NCBI RefSeq assembly: GCF_018132105.1
Contig: NZ_JWHL01000014.1
Location: 1-64,000, forward strand
Length of the DNA stretch: 64,000 nucleotides
Source of the DNA: Methanocalculus chunghsingensis
Lineage (GTDB): Archaea > Halobacteriota > Methanomicrobia > Methanomicrobiales > Methanocorpusculaceae
Direction: 5' to 3'
Below, in pieces: positions 1 through 7,343 of the stretch. The notes beneath the pieces were generated by a model that saw only the letters and a list, made by a program, of their open reading frames with translations, was not told where the DNA came from and made no database searches. How positions within the stretch are numbered: the first letter of the stretch is position 1; each line of letters starts with the position of its first letter. The translations under genes were made by a program, and so were the position numbers.

Positions 1-44
1 CACTCGCAGGAAGCCCCCTGCACAAGCGGGGGGTAGTTCACGAA
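1..44 (+). mobile_element. Probable right end of an IS200/IS605-family element, with the last codons of a TnpB-like gene
   Basis: The window opens in an open frame reading HSQEAPCTSGG and then TAG at 34-36. A QEAP-type tail just before the stop is common at the C-terminus of TnpB proteins of archaeal IS605-type elements. The same bases form a GC-rich hairpin: CCCCC at 15-19, GC at 21-22, loop ACAA, GC at 27-28 and GGGGG at 29-33. TAGTTCAC follows. A foldback just inside the right end, overlapping the tnpB stop and the 3' end of its guide RNA, is typical of this family. The rest of the element lies outside the window, so family and completeness cannot be confirmed. Confidence 0.4.
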
Positions 45-142
45 GATATAGATTGCTATAACTCTGATTATTCGATGGAATCAAAAACAATGTGTACACG
101 GTAAGAAGGCTCTTATGGTAGAATGGATGACATAGTATTGTT

Positions 143-331
143 ATGGCAGCGGTAACGACCATATCAGTATCTATCGAGACAGAAGAGATGCTTCGGAGAG
201 CAGGCGAAGAAGGTGAGAGTTATGATGCCATCATACGGAGGCTTCTCTGCGAAGTGCACTGGAAAAGCCTGAATGAACGCTGGAATACCATACTGGAAAA
301 AGATGAATTCATTCCTCTTGATGCACTGTGA
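143..331 (+). CDS. Small antitoxin of a type II toxin-antitoxin pair
   Basis: This 62-residue protein has a short N-terminal beta strand (TTISVSIETEEMLRRAG) followed by GESYDAIIRRLL, the layout of small ribbon-helix-helix-like antitoxins common in methanogens. The acidic, less structured C-terminal half would be the part that binds the toxin. Its stop codon overlaps the GTG start of the next gene in the tetranucleotide GTGA at 328-331, so the two are translationally coupled. A second pair with the same layout lies at 17871-18403. By analogy it should neutralise the toxin and repress the shared promoter. The family is recognised by pattern, not by search. Confidence 0.65.
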   Translation: MAAVTTISVSIETEEMLRRAGEEGESYDAIIRRLLCEVHWKSLNERWNTILEKDEFIPLDAL

Positions 332-594
332 CGTATGCGGTCCTGGTTTCACGAACTTTTCAAAAGCAATTTCAGATACTGGGTGAGGACGCCCGCAACC
401 GAATACGAAACTCATTAAAAGATTTGGCACCGGATCCATTTACTCCCCGTTCCGGCCTTGATATAAAGATCCTTACAGACTCCCATCCAAAAAAATATCG
501 TCTCAGGGTTGGCGAGTACCGTATTATTTATGCCGTCGATAGCTCTTCAGTCAGGATTATTGAAATATTTAGACGGGGCAGAGAGTACCGATGA
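328..594 (+). CDS. RelE/ParE-superfamily toxin
   Basis: An 88-residue basic protein that starts at a GTG overlapping the antitoxin stop. It has the RelE/ParE fold signature: two N-terminal helices with FQKQFQILGEDARNRI, a central turn, then the strand pair KKYRLRVGEYRIIYAVD and the terminal strand SVRIIEIFRRGREYR. The R-x-R-V-G-x-Y-R-I-I-Y core is typical of ribosome-dependent mRNA interferases of the RelE group. ParE-type gyrase poisons share the fold, so the target is not certain. Length is normal for the family and no truncation is seen. The upstream mobile-element end and the isolated position suggest acquisition as a module. Confidence 0.75.
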   Translation: MTYAVLVSRTFQKQFQILGEDARNRIRNSLKDLAPDPFTPRSGLDIKILTDSHPKKYRLRVGEYRIIYAVDSSSVRIIEIFRRGREYR

Positions 595-761
595 CAGACC
601 AGCACCACAACATTCTGGAGGCTCACCTCCTCCATCAGAGATGAAGGGAAGACTTTTCAGGCACAGGAACAACCATCTCATCCTCCGGGAAAGGAAGAGT
701 TTCCAGAGATGGCCGGGAGATCCTTGCGTTTGGGCGGATGATGTAGACGGAATGGCAAGAC

Positions 762-776
762 CCATTATATATAATA
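762..776 (+). promoter_or_regulatory. TATA element of the Cache lipoprotein gene; probably a leaderless transcript
   Basis: The run ATTATATATAATAA is centred near 769, about 27 bases before the ATG at 796. That is the usual TATA-to-transcription-start distance in archaea. No Shine-Dalgarno sequence precedes the ATG. Both facts fit a leaderless mRNA starting at or next to the start codon. Confidence 0.5.
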
Positions 777-795
777 ACCATCAAAAGCATTCCTT

Positions 796-2418
796 ATGCG
801 AAATCGCCTCATTATACAAGGAGGAGTCATCCTCCTCCTCCTTCTTCTTGTATCCGGCTGCACAGGTGCTTCTGAGCAGGTTGACGAAGAACAGACATTT
901 GATGAGATGGTGGCTTTTGTACAAAATGCCTTTGAATATGCTGTGGTTCATGGGAAGGATGAGGCAGTCAGGGCCTTCAATGATCCTGAGGGAGAGTTCA
1001 TACAGGGCGAACTCTATATCTTTGCCTATGAGGAGGACGGACGAACCCTTGCCCTCCCATTCCAGCCAGAGCTGATCGGTACCAGTCGATATGATCACCA
1101 GGATGCAGAGGGAAAATATTTTATCAGGGAGATCATCGAAGCAGGTCGGTCGGGCGGCGATGTTGTCAGATACCTCTATCCGGATCCCTCCAGAGACTTT
1201 GCAACCGAACCAAAGCTGAGCTATGTGATGCCCGGGGGTGAAGGATGGGTGCTTGGATCGGGCATTTACTCAGAAGATGAACCCGGGATTCCGGATCAGG
1301 CTGTCAGGGAGGCACTGAGAAGATTCGTCATGGATGCGGCAGAATATGCAGAGGATGTGGGCAGGGATGAGGCACTTCGTACCTTCAATGATCAAACCGG
1401 TCCATTTGTCCGAGGCGATCTGTATATCCATGCCCTTGATATGAATGGGATTGCTCTCGCCCTTCCACACCAGCCCGAACTGATCGGGACGAGTATGATC
1501 GATCTCCAGGACTCACATGGAGTCAATGTTACAAAAGTTGAGATAGGGCTTGTACAAATCGGTGGAGGGTTCATCTATTATGACTATCCGGACCCGTCAC
1601 ACGGCATGGAAGAGCGGCGAAAGATGGCGTATGTCACAAAGGTCGATGATGACTGGTGGATTGGTGCCGGGATCTACCTGACAGGGAAGAGCACCATCGG
1701 ATCTGAAGCTGTAATGATGGGAGAGAACGCCCGGCTCAAAGAGGAGATCCGGAATCGACTTGCCGCATTTGATCAGGATGTCGCGGATACCGCCCGCCAC
1801 ATTGAAGTAGTCGGGATGGACGATCCCTCAACGGAAGAGGTACTCGCCTATGCTGCAGGCTCGCAGGCGTCCGTGATCGATGTCGTCGTTTACGATGCCG
1901 ATGGGATAATTACAGCTGTCCAGCCCCCGGAGTTTGCTTCATCTATCGGGATAGATATCTCAGCACAATCACATATCCAGAGAGTATTACAGGCGGGAGA
2001 ACCAACTCTCTCACCCCTCTTCCTGTCAGTGGAGGGACCAGATGCAGTATCCATTGCCTACCCTCTCAGAAGCCCGGACAATGAGATCATTGGGGGAATA
2101 TCAGCCATATTCGCCCCGGATATCTTCATCTCCGAGGTTTTGGAGGGAGCAGAGGTCATTGAGCCCTATTCGGTGATGGTGATCCAGACCGATTCTGTCA
2201 TCCTCTATTCTCCGGACGATGCAGAGATTGGCGAGAAACTCTTCTCAGAGGACGGGGTTGGGATCTCTGCTGATCATACAGAATTCCTCAATCGAATCGG
2301 CAATGAGGCGAGAGGAGCTGCCATCATCAACAGTTCAGCCATCTGGCACCACATTGTCTGGGAGACCGTCTCACTCCATGGAACCGACTGGCGGGTTATG
2401 GTAATTACGGAGAGATGA
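796..2418 (+). CDS. Lipoprotein with three extracytoplasmic Cache-type sensor units
   Basis: This 540-residue protein begins with a hydrophobic signal segment and the lipobox VSGC (Cys22), so it should be lipid-anchored outside the membrane. Residues ~30-165 and ~168-300 are two similar units of single-Cache type 2. Both contain a LALPxQPELIGTS stretch, a YPDPS motif and a W-x-x-GxGIY ending. Residues ~305-540 are a third, double-Cache-like unit ending in SLHGTDWRVMVI. There is no transmembrane helix after the sensor part, no HAMP, and no kinase or MCP signalling domain. It therefore looks like a binding protein rather than a complete receptor. Its C-terminal unit resembles the protein at 54250-55071. 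Ligand unknown. Confidence 0.75.
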   Translation: MRNRLIIQGGVILLLLLLVSGCTGASEQVDEEQTFDEMVAFVQNAFEYAVVHGKDEAVRAFNDPEGEFIQGELYIFAYEEDGRTLALPFQPELIGTSRYDHQDAEGKYFIREIIEAGRSGGDVVRYLYPDPSRDFATEPKLSYVMPGGEGWVLGSGIYSEDEPGIPDQAVREALRRFVMDAAEYAEDVGRDEALRTFNDQTGPFVRGDLYIHALDMNGIALALPHQPELIGTSMIDLQDSHGVNVTKVEIGLVQIGGGFIYYDYPDPSHGMEERRKMAYVTKVDDDWWIGAGIYLTGKSTIGSEAVMMGENARLKEEIRNRLAAFDQDVADTARHIEVVGMDDPSTEEVLAYAAGSQASVIDVVVYDADGIITAVQPPEFASSIGIDISAQSHIQRVLQAGEPTLSPLFLSVEGPDAVSIAYPLRSPDNEIIGGISAIFAPDIFISEVLEGAEVIEPYSVMVIQTDSVILYSPDDAEIGEKLFSEDGVGISADHTEFLNRIGNEARGAAIINSSAIWHHIVWETVSLHGTDWRVMVITER

Positions 2419-2808
2419 GGTCTCCCTGCCATCCGGACGACACATTTCCTTTTTTATGATCTTCCCTTTCTCCGTACAGCGACTTCTGTACTCTGCCCGA
2501 TGGTTTTTATAACACGGGAAGCCGGATGAGATGGGCGAACAGATAGACGGAGCAGCCGACTCTCTCCGCATATTCCGGAGCCAGAGCCCGTCATCAGAAC
2601 CATCTCACCCCTCCTCCAATTGGATCTCCCAGGTCTGAAAGACTCTCGAGAAGGGGGGGGCGCCTCAACTCCATTCCTCTTCACTTTCACCCCCCGCTCC
2701 CGATCCTTATGAGGCTATCTGACGGAATACTCAATAATCAGTGCCCTGGAGCGTCTTGACGAGGGGCTTCCTCCTGCAGGAGGATGGAGTGGAGATCTGC
2801 TCAAGGCA
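2419..2808. other. 390-base intergenic stretch with a coding-like open segment at its end
   Basis: No complete gene is supported here. The stretch carries a run of eight or nine G residues near 2655. From 2713 to 2808 a frame stays open into the Rpn gene without an ATG, GTG or TTG, and reads plausibly as protein (EYSIISALERLDEGLPPAGG). A TGA at 2710-2712 closes it upstream. This may be the remnant of a longer N-terminus or a neighbouring gene. No clear TATA box or terminator is seen. Confidence 0.4.
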
Positions 2809-3738
2809 TTGAGGATACAGGAGCGATCAAGGGAGTTGGAAACAATCACAGATTCAGATCACCCATATAAACGCCTCTTCAGCCACAAAGAGATGATGGC
2901 AGACCTCATCTCCGGGTTTCTTGATCCCGGATTTGCTGCTGCCTGTGACGTTACGACACTGAAGCGGTGTAATGGCAGCTATGTGACCGATGATCTCAGG
3001 GAGCGCGAGGATGATCTCATCTGGAGCGTGAGATATGGGGATCGGACCCTGATCATCTATCTCTTAATCGAGTTTCAATCCACACCCGATCCGACGATGC
3101 CGATCCGGATCATGTCCTATATGGCGCTCCTCTGGCAGGATCTGATACGGACAGGAAAACACTCTGTACGAAAACAATTGCCTGGGATACTTCCGATCGT
3201 CCTCTATAATGGCGAGAGTCCATGGAATGTACCGGATGATATCGGTGCAGCCATCCTGATGCCCGACCCCGTTCTCCGGTTCAGGCCGTCAGTCCCGTAT
3301 CTTGTTGTTGATGAGCTGCGGCTGACAATGCATCATCTCGACGAGACGAGAAACCTTGCAGCCAGCCTCTTTGGTCTGGAGCAGTCATCCAAAACTTCGG
3401 ATCTCTTCCTGCTCGGCCAGCGGCTGAACGCATGGATGAGTACGAATCCGGATCTCGATCCTCTGCGCCGGGATTTTTCGCTATTCTTTGAGAATACCTT
3501 AAAGACAGATAACAATAAACCACTACCAAATCCGTTTTGTGGGGAGACTATGCTAGCAGAAAAGGTAAAACGATGGACCGCTGAGCTGAAGGCAGAAGGA
3601 AAGGCAGAAGGGAAGGCGGAAGGAATAGCTGAGGGGCAGCGAAGACTCCTGAAGAGGATGAAGGCGTTTGGGATGCCCATCAGTGAGATCGCAGAGATCA
3701 CCGGACTGCCCGAGGAAGAGATCCGCCACCTTATCTGA
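2809..3738 (+). CDS. Rpn-family PD-(D/E)XK nuclease (YhgA-like, transposase-associated)
   Basis: This 309-residue protein has the diagnostic N-terminus DHPYKRLFSHKEMMADLISGFL of recombination-promoting nucleases (Rpn/YhgA-like). A core with EDDLIWSVRYGDRTLIIYLLIEFQS follows, in which the acidic residues and the E-x-Q fit the PD-(D/E)XK nuclease active site. The region IPIRIMSYMALLWQD and the late LPEEEIRHLI are also family features. The C-terminus carries EGKAEGKAEGIAEG, a four-residue repeat built from 12-bp DNA repeats. The first codon is a TTG at 2809. The family core begins about 18 residues later, so the start could be this TTG or lie upstream. These proteins promote RecA-independent recombination in bacteria; the archaeal role is inferred. 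Confidence 0.8.
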   Translation: MRIQERSRELETITDSDHPYKRLFSHKEMMADLISGFLDPGFAAACDVTTLKRCNGSYVTDDLREREDDLIWSVRYGDRTLIIYLLIEFQSTPDPTMPIRIMSYMALLWQDLIRTGKHSVRKQLPGILPIVLYNGESPWNVPDDIGAAILMPDPVLRFRPSVPYLVVDELRLTMHHLDETRNLAASLFGLEQSSKTSDLFLLGQRLNAWMSTNPDLDPLRRDFSLFFENTLKTDNNKPLPNPFCGETMLAEKVKRWTAELKAEGKAEGKAEGIAEGQRRLLKRMKAFGMPISEIAEITGLPEEEIRHLI

Positions 3739-3883
3739 CAGACAGTTAATCCGGGCTCTGCCCCCGCACTCTTTTACATGATTCAGTTGGCCAGAGATTC
3801 CCTTCTGACCAGGACCAGTGGAGATTTCTGATTTTGCCAGGGGGGGTTCACTTTGAAGAAGCCGGGCCATTCGTAGTGCCAGA

Positions 3884-3947
3884 GACTCTGGCTGTGACTC
3901 TGGCTGTGACTCTGGCTGTGACTCTGGCTGTGACTCTGGCTGTGACT
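3884..3947. repeat. Tandem 12-bp repeat, about 5.3 copies, in the gap 3739-4082
   Basis: The unit GACTCTGGCTGT occurs five times without a mismatch at 3884-3943, and GACT begins a sixth copy. It is the only notable structure in the 344-base gap between the Rpn gene and the convergent MBL-fold gene. The unit is a multiple of three, so minus-strand frames through it read as SQPE or SHSQ repeats. Those frames have no ribosome binding site and are antisense to the Rpn gene or blocked, so they are not called as genes. Perfect copies suggest recent slippage. Confidence 0.9.
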
Positions 3948-4082
3948 GAGCATCTCTTCTGTATCCCATACCAGATCGTGGGAAGATAATTGAAAACCAG
4001 TGCTCAGACGTATCAATCTTCGGTTCATCCATATCATATTCTATGCAGAGCTGCTGAATGCGACGGGGTGAGGCTCACCCCC

Positions 4083-4691
4083 TCACACCTTGTCAGCACG
4101 ACGGCCTGCCCGCACATTTCCAAGTGATGTCTGCAACACCTGGTTGCAGTTCTCAAGGAGTGGCGGGCCATGCCCGAAGTATATCGCCCTGACATCCCGC
4201 TGGCAGATGTCTGCGAGAGCTTGGATAAAACCCTCCTCATAGGTCCCGCCCCTGGACCGGATGACGAGCGGGGTATCGCCTGCAAATAAGACCCCGTCCT
4301 CTTCGCAGAAGAAGCATATCGAGTCATGGCTGTGGCCGGGGGTATGGATCACCTCAAAGATCCGATCACCCGCCTTCAGCCGTTCGCCACCTCTGACGAC
4401 GGTATCAACACCTTCAAGGTGGCCGGAGAAGGCATAGACGACCGGGCAGAAGAGCTCCCTGATCCTCGGAAGGAGGGAGGCATGATCATAGTGGGAATGG
4501 GTGATGATCACCTGGTCGAGTTTCCGCTTCCCGACACCGGTTGAGGCGGCATGGATCGCCTCGATGATCGCCGGATCCCTCCCAGTATCGATGAGGGTAT
4601 TTCGGGTATCCAGTGAACACCATGTTCCGGTGATGAGGTAGGCGTTGGATGTGTATATGCTGCTTTTTTCTGTCAGATTATAGATCTTCAT
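4083..4691 (-). CDS. MBL-fold (metallo-beta-lactamase superfamily) metallohydrolase
   Basis: This 202-residue protein has the zinc-binding motif HSHYDH at residues 65-70 (His65, His67, Asp69, His70). Further ligand positions are VIHTPGHSHDS, LFAGDTPL and YFGHGPPL. This complement fits a two-metal hydrolase of the glyoxalase II-like branch. The N-terminal strand YLITGTWCSLDTRNTLIDTG is typical. The substrate cannot be read from the sequence; thioesters such as S-lactoylglutathione analogues are known for this branch. The gene stands alone between the repeat gap and a CheR-like gene. Confidence 0.8.
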   Translation of the reverse strand: MKIYNLTEKSSIYTSNAYLITGTWCSLDTRNTLIDTGRDPAIIEAIHAASTGVGKRKLDQVIITHSHYDHASLLPRIRELFCPVVYAFSGHLEGVDTVVRGGERLKAGDRIFEVIHTPGHSHDSICFFCEEDGVLFAGDTPLVIRSRGGTYEEGFIQALADICQRDVRAIYFGHGPPLLENCNQVLQTSLGNVRAGRRADKV

Positions 4692-4783
4692 ATCAGCCAG
4701 ACACCCTGTTTGGGATATTCCTTTTCACCTCTTCCGGGCAGTGCCGGAAGAGATGACTCCCTGCATTTCACCACAATCCGATA

Positions 4784-5395
4784 TTATAGAGGTATCTTTC
4801 TGAAGACCTGGGCATTTGAGACGACCGGTTCAAAGAGATCGCCACACTCGGAGGGCAGCTTCTGCGTCTGTTCGGTCAGGAAGAAGCCTCCATCAGCGAG
4901 GCTCTCGTAAAACATCCGGATGACGTTTATCCGCTCTTCCTCGGTGAAGTGTAGGAGGACATTTTTACAGGAGATGAGCGAGATATTGGTTCTCACCGGC
5001 TGGAGGGTGAGAAGATTATGCCGCTGGTAGGTGAGCCGCTTTCGTATCTCCTCAGCAATGATGAAGTTCCCTGGTTTCTCAGGATCAGGAGTGAAGTACC
5101 TGCTGAAATACTCTTTTGGCATCCGTTTCAGTTCCTGCTCAGGATAGCTTCCCTTTGAGATGATGGCATCAAAGAGGTTTGAGTGGTCGATATCTGTTGC
5201 CAGAATGCGGACATTCCGAAATATCATCGACCCCATATTCTCCTTTAATAGAATCGCAATGGTATAGGGCTCCTGGCCCATTGCGCATCCTGCACTCCAT
5301 ACATCAATAGTCCTCCGGCCCTTCAGTGTGGGGAGGATATGATCGGCGATCACCTCCAGCGTCTGGAGATCCCTGAAAAAATATGTAAATGCCAT
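4784..5395 (-). CDS. CheR-type protein-glutamate methyltransferase lacking the N-terminal CheR domain
   Basis: The 203 residues cover only the SAM-binding catalytic domain of CheR. It begins at TYFFRD, the motif that normally follows the ~70-residue helical N-domain. Then come DVWSAGCAMGQEPYTIAILL (SAM motif I region), ILATDID, ISCKNVLLHF and DGGFFLTEQTQ, all in family order. CheR methylates glutamates in MCP signalling helices, and two MCP genes lie about 2 kb away, which supports that role. The N-domain that helps bind receptors is absent, and the 54 bases between this gene and the upstream kinase have no room for it. It may be a short natural variant or a decayed copy. Confidence 0.8.
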   Translation of the reverse strand: MAFTYFFRDLQTLEVIADHILPTLKGRRTIDVWSAGCAMGQEPYTIAILLKENMGSMIFRNVRILATDIDHSNLFDAIISKGSYPEQELKRMPKEYFSRYFTPDPEKPGNFIIAEEIRKRLTYQRHNLLTLQPVRTNISLISCKNVLLHFTEEERINVIRMFYESLADGGFFLTEQTQKLPSECGDLFEPVVSNAQVFRKIPL

Positions 5396-5449
5396 TGTTG
5401 TATCTCCTTATCATATGGTATCCGAATGGATATCCTGTTTTGGTCAGGT

Positions 5450-6607
5450 TCAGGAAGGGATCGTACCAGGAATCCGGATGATGAAGGTGCTCCCTTCTCC
5501 CGGCGAGCTCTGAAGAGTAATATCTCCTCCATGGAGCTGTAGATACCGTTGTGCAAGCGGCAGGCCAAGGCCAAGCCGGTTATATTCCCGTGAGAGGGCA
5601 TTCAGATCTGCGATATGAAACGGCTCAAAGATCTTCTTCTGTGCCTCCGGATCGATCCCGATGCCGTTATCGATAACCCTGATATAGTGTGATGTAGGAT
5701 CTTCTTCATATCGGATGGAGACCTGCCGGGGCGGTTCATTGTACCGGACCGCGTTTCCGATGATGCTTGCGAATACCTGATAAAGGAGACCCGGATCACC
5801 CGGCAGAAGGGCATGGCAGGGGATATCATTGTGAACCTCTGCCTGAGCCCGGTGATCTGATCCCCGGATAATATTCTCAATGAAGTCATGAAGGGGGATG
5901 CTCTCATAGGATGGAATGACCTTCCCCGAGTCGAGGAGGGAGAGTTCGAGGATACGATCGATGATCCTCCTTTCATGATCTATGTTCTGCTGGCAGTGTT
6001 TCAGCATCGTCACCACATCGCCTGAGAGGCCAAATCCTTTGGGATCGGAGGTGAGGAGGCTGAGGTACCCGAGTGCCGGCTGAAGCGGGGTCCGGAGCTC
6101 ATGAGAGGCGACCATCACAAAATCTGACTTGCGTTCGATCTCTTCCTTCAGCGCCTGCTGGGTGATGACCAGCTCCTCAAGCTGTGACCGCGTCTCTTCC
6201 TCTGCCGCGGATAATTTCTCGTTCATCTCCAGCAGAGCTGTATTGGTATGGGAGAGCTCCTCATTCATCTCCTCAAGGCATGCCTCAATCCCACGCGACT
6301 TCTCTGCAAGAACGGTGATGACGATTCCAATGGCGATGAAGAGGAGAACCCGGATCAGCCCGTCATTGAGGTAGGCGAGGCCCGCATACAGAAGGAGCAT
6401 CCCAAGATAGACGAAGGAGAGGATGATGGAGAAGAGGAGGCCGCGCCTGAAGAAGAAGACACAGGCGAGGATGATCGGGATATAGAAGAGATTCTGGAAT
6501 ATAATATAGACCCCGGACGAGAGAGAGATCACTCCGACGACGAGGGAGAGGACAGTGGTGAGGAGGACAGTCCCAAGACGGAGCTGGCTATCAGTCAGCC
6601 GAATCAT
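5450..6607 (-). CDS. Membrane sensor histidine kinase (small multi-helix N-terminus, HisKA, HATPase)
   Basis: The 385-residue protein starts with about four hydrophobic helices (residues ~12-100) with only short loops, so any stimulus is probably sensed within the membrane. A coiled coil (~105-160) leads to the H-box HELRTP with phosphoacceptor His169. The ATP-binding domain shows an N-box (FASIIGNAVRYNEP), DNGIGI and GLGLPLAQRY, and ends normally. It is a close paralogue of the kinase at 18999-20114: the N-termini share SSGxYIIFQNLFYIPII and the transmitter regions align throughout. No response regulator is adjacent; the CheR-like gene follows 54 bases downstream on the same strand. Confidence 0.88.
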   Translation of the reverse strand: MIRLTDSQLRLGTVLLTTVLSLVVGVISLSSGVYIIFQNLFYIPIILACVFFFRRGLLFSIILSFVYLGMLLLYAGLAYLNDGLIRVLLFIAIGIVITVLAEKSRGIEACLEEMNEELSHTNTALLEMNEKLSAAEEETRSQLEELVITQQALKEEIERKSDFVMVASHELRTPLQPALGYLSLLTSDPKGFGLSGDVVTMLKHCQQNIDHERRIIDRILELSLLDSGKVIPSYESIPLHDFIENIIRGSDHRAQAEVHNDIPCHALLPGDPGLLYQVFASIIGNAVRYNEPPRQVSIRYEEDPTSHYIRVIDNGIGIDPEAQKKIFEPFHIADLNALSREYNRLGLGLPLAQRYLQLHGGDITLQSSPGEGSTFIIRIPGTIPS

Positions 6608-6829
6608 CAGGCTCCTCCACCTGATCGGAGGGATGCAGGATTCCCGCCTTTTGTGACAAACATACGGTTCCCTCTCATCTGAACCGGAAGAAGGAATCCG
6701 GAGGGGGGAAACATACTATTTATTTGGTTATTCATGAATAAAAATGATACCGGATAATGAGTGAGATCAGCGGAGAGGGAAGTCCGGGGGTTGGGGGGAA
6801 GACCCTCCTCTTTCTCTCCAGGTATGAGA

Positions 6830-7333
6830 TCACTCCCTGAGCATCTCACCAAGGAGCTGCTTGATATCGATCCAGATGACGAGATCAGTTGCCTCTTTAT
6901 CCTTCGCCTGGTTTTTCTTCTTGATGATCCCAAGGATACAGGAGTCATCATCCGAATCCACCGCCCCGGTTCTGTCAACCTGGTTCGTCTCGAAGGTTGA
7001 GACCGAGAGAACATCATCGACCATGATCCCAACCTTCTTCTTCGTGATATTCTCATCAAGGACGATGATCCGGGACTCCTCCTCAGCCCGGTTCGACCCG
7101 ATGATATTCAGGCGGGCCTTGAGATCGATGATCGTGGTGATCTCGCCACGGAGATCGATGATCCCCTTGATATAGGAGGGGGAGTTGGGGAGGGCGGAGA
7201 TTCGCGTGTACTCCACCACCTCGCGGACCTCAAAGAGGTCAATGGCGAAGGTCTCATCCCCGAGGACGAACTCCACAACCTGGATGGAGCCGTTTGAACG
7301 CATCCCGTCCTCACCTTCTGCTTCACGTACCAT
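6830..7333 (-). CDS. cheW: CheW adaptor protein, copy 1
   Basis: CheW couples MCP receptors to the CheA kinase. The 167-residue protein shows the CheW beta-barrel landmarks QVVEFVLGDETFAIDLFEVREV, ISALPNSPSYIKGIIDLRG, IIDLKARL and VGIMVDDVLSV. The chosen start is the ATG at 7333 (MVREAEGED), 10 bases after the MCP stop. This gives the same length as copy 2 at 11145-11648. An upstream extension would run into the MCP gene and is not supported. The protein is nearly identical to copy 2 except at the N-terminus and in a few C-terminal residues. CheA, CheY and CheB are not in the window. Confidence 0.93.
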   Translation of the reverse strand: MVREAEGEDGMRSNGSIQVVEFVLGDETFAIDLFEVREVVEYTRISALPNSPSYIKGIIDLRGEITTIIDLKARLNIIGSNRAEEESRIIVLDENITKKKVGIMVDDVLSVSTFETNQVDRTGAVDSDDDSCILGIIKKKNQAKDKEATDLVIWIDIKQLLGEMLRE

Positions 7334-7343
7334 TACCCTGCAC

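Noticed and set aside
509-1075. Plus-strand frame of 188 codons between toxin and lipoprotein genes
   Set aside because: It overlaps both real genes in another frame, has no domain pattern, and would conflict with the signal peptide and lipobox frame that starts at 796.
3553-4037. Minus-strand frames with SQPE or SHSQ repeats
   Set aside because: They arise from reading the 12-bp tandem repeat. One runs antisense through the Rpn gene, and neither has a convincing ribosome site or promoter.
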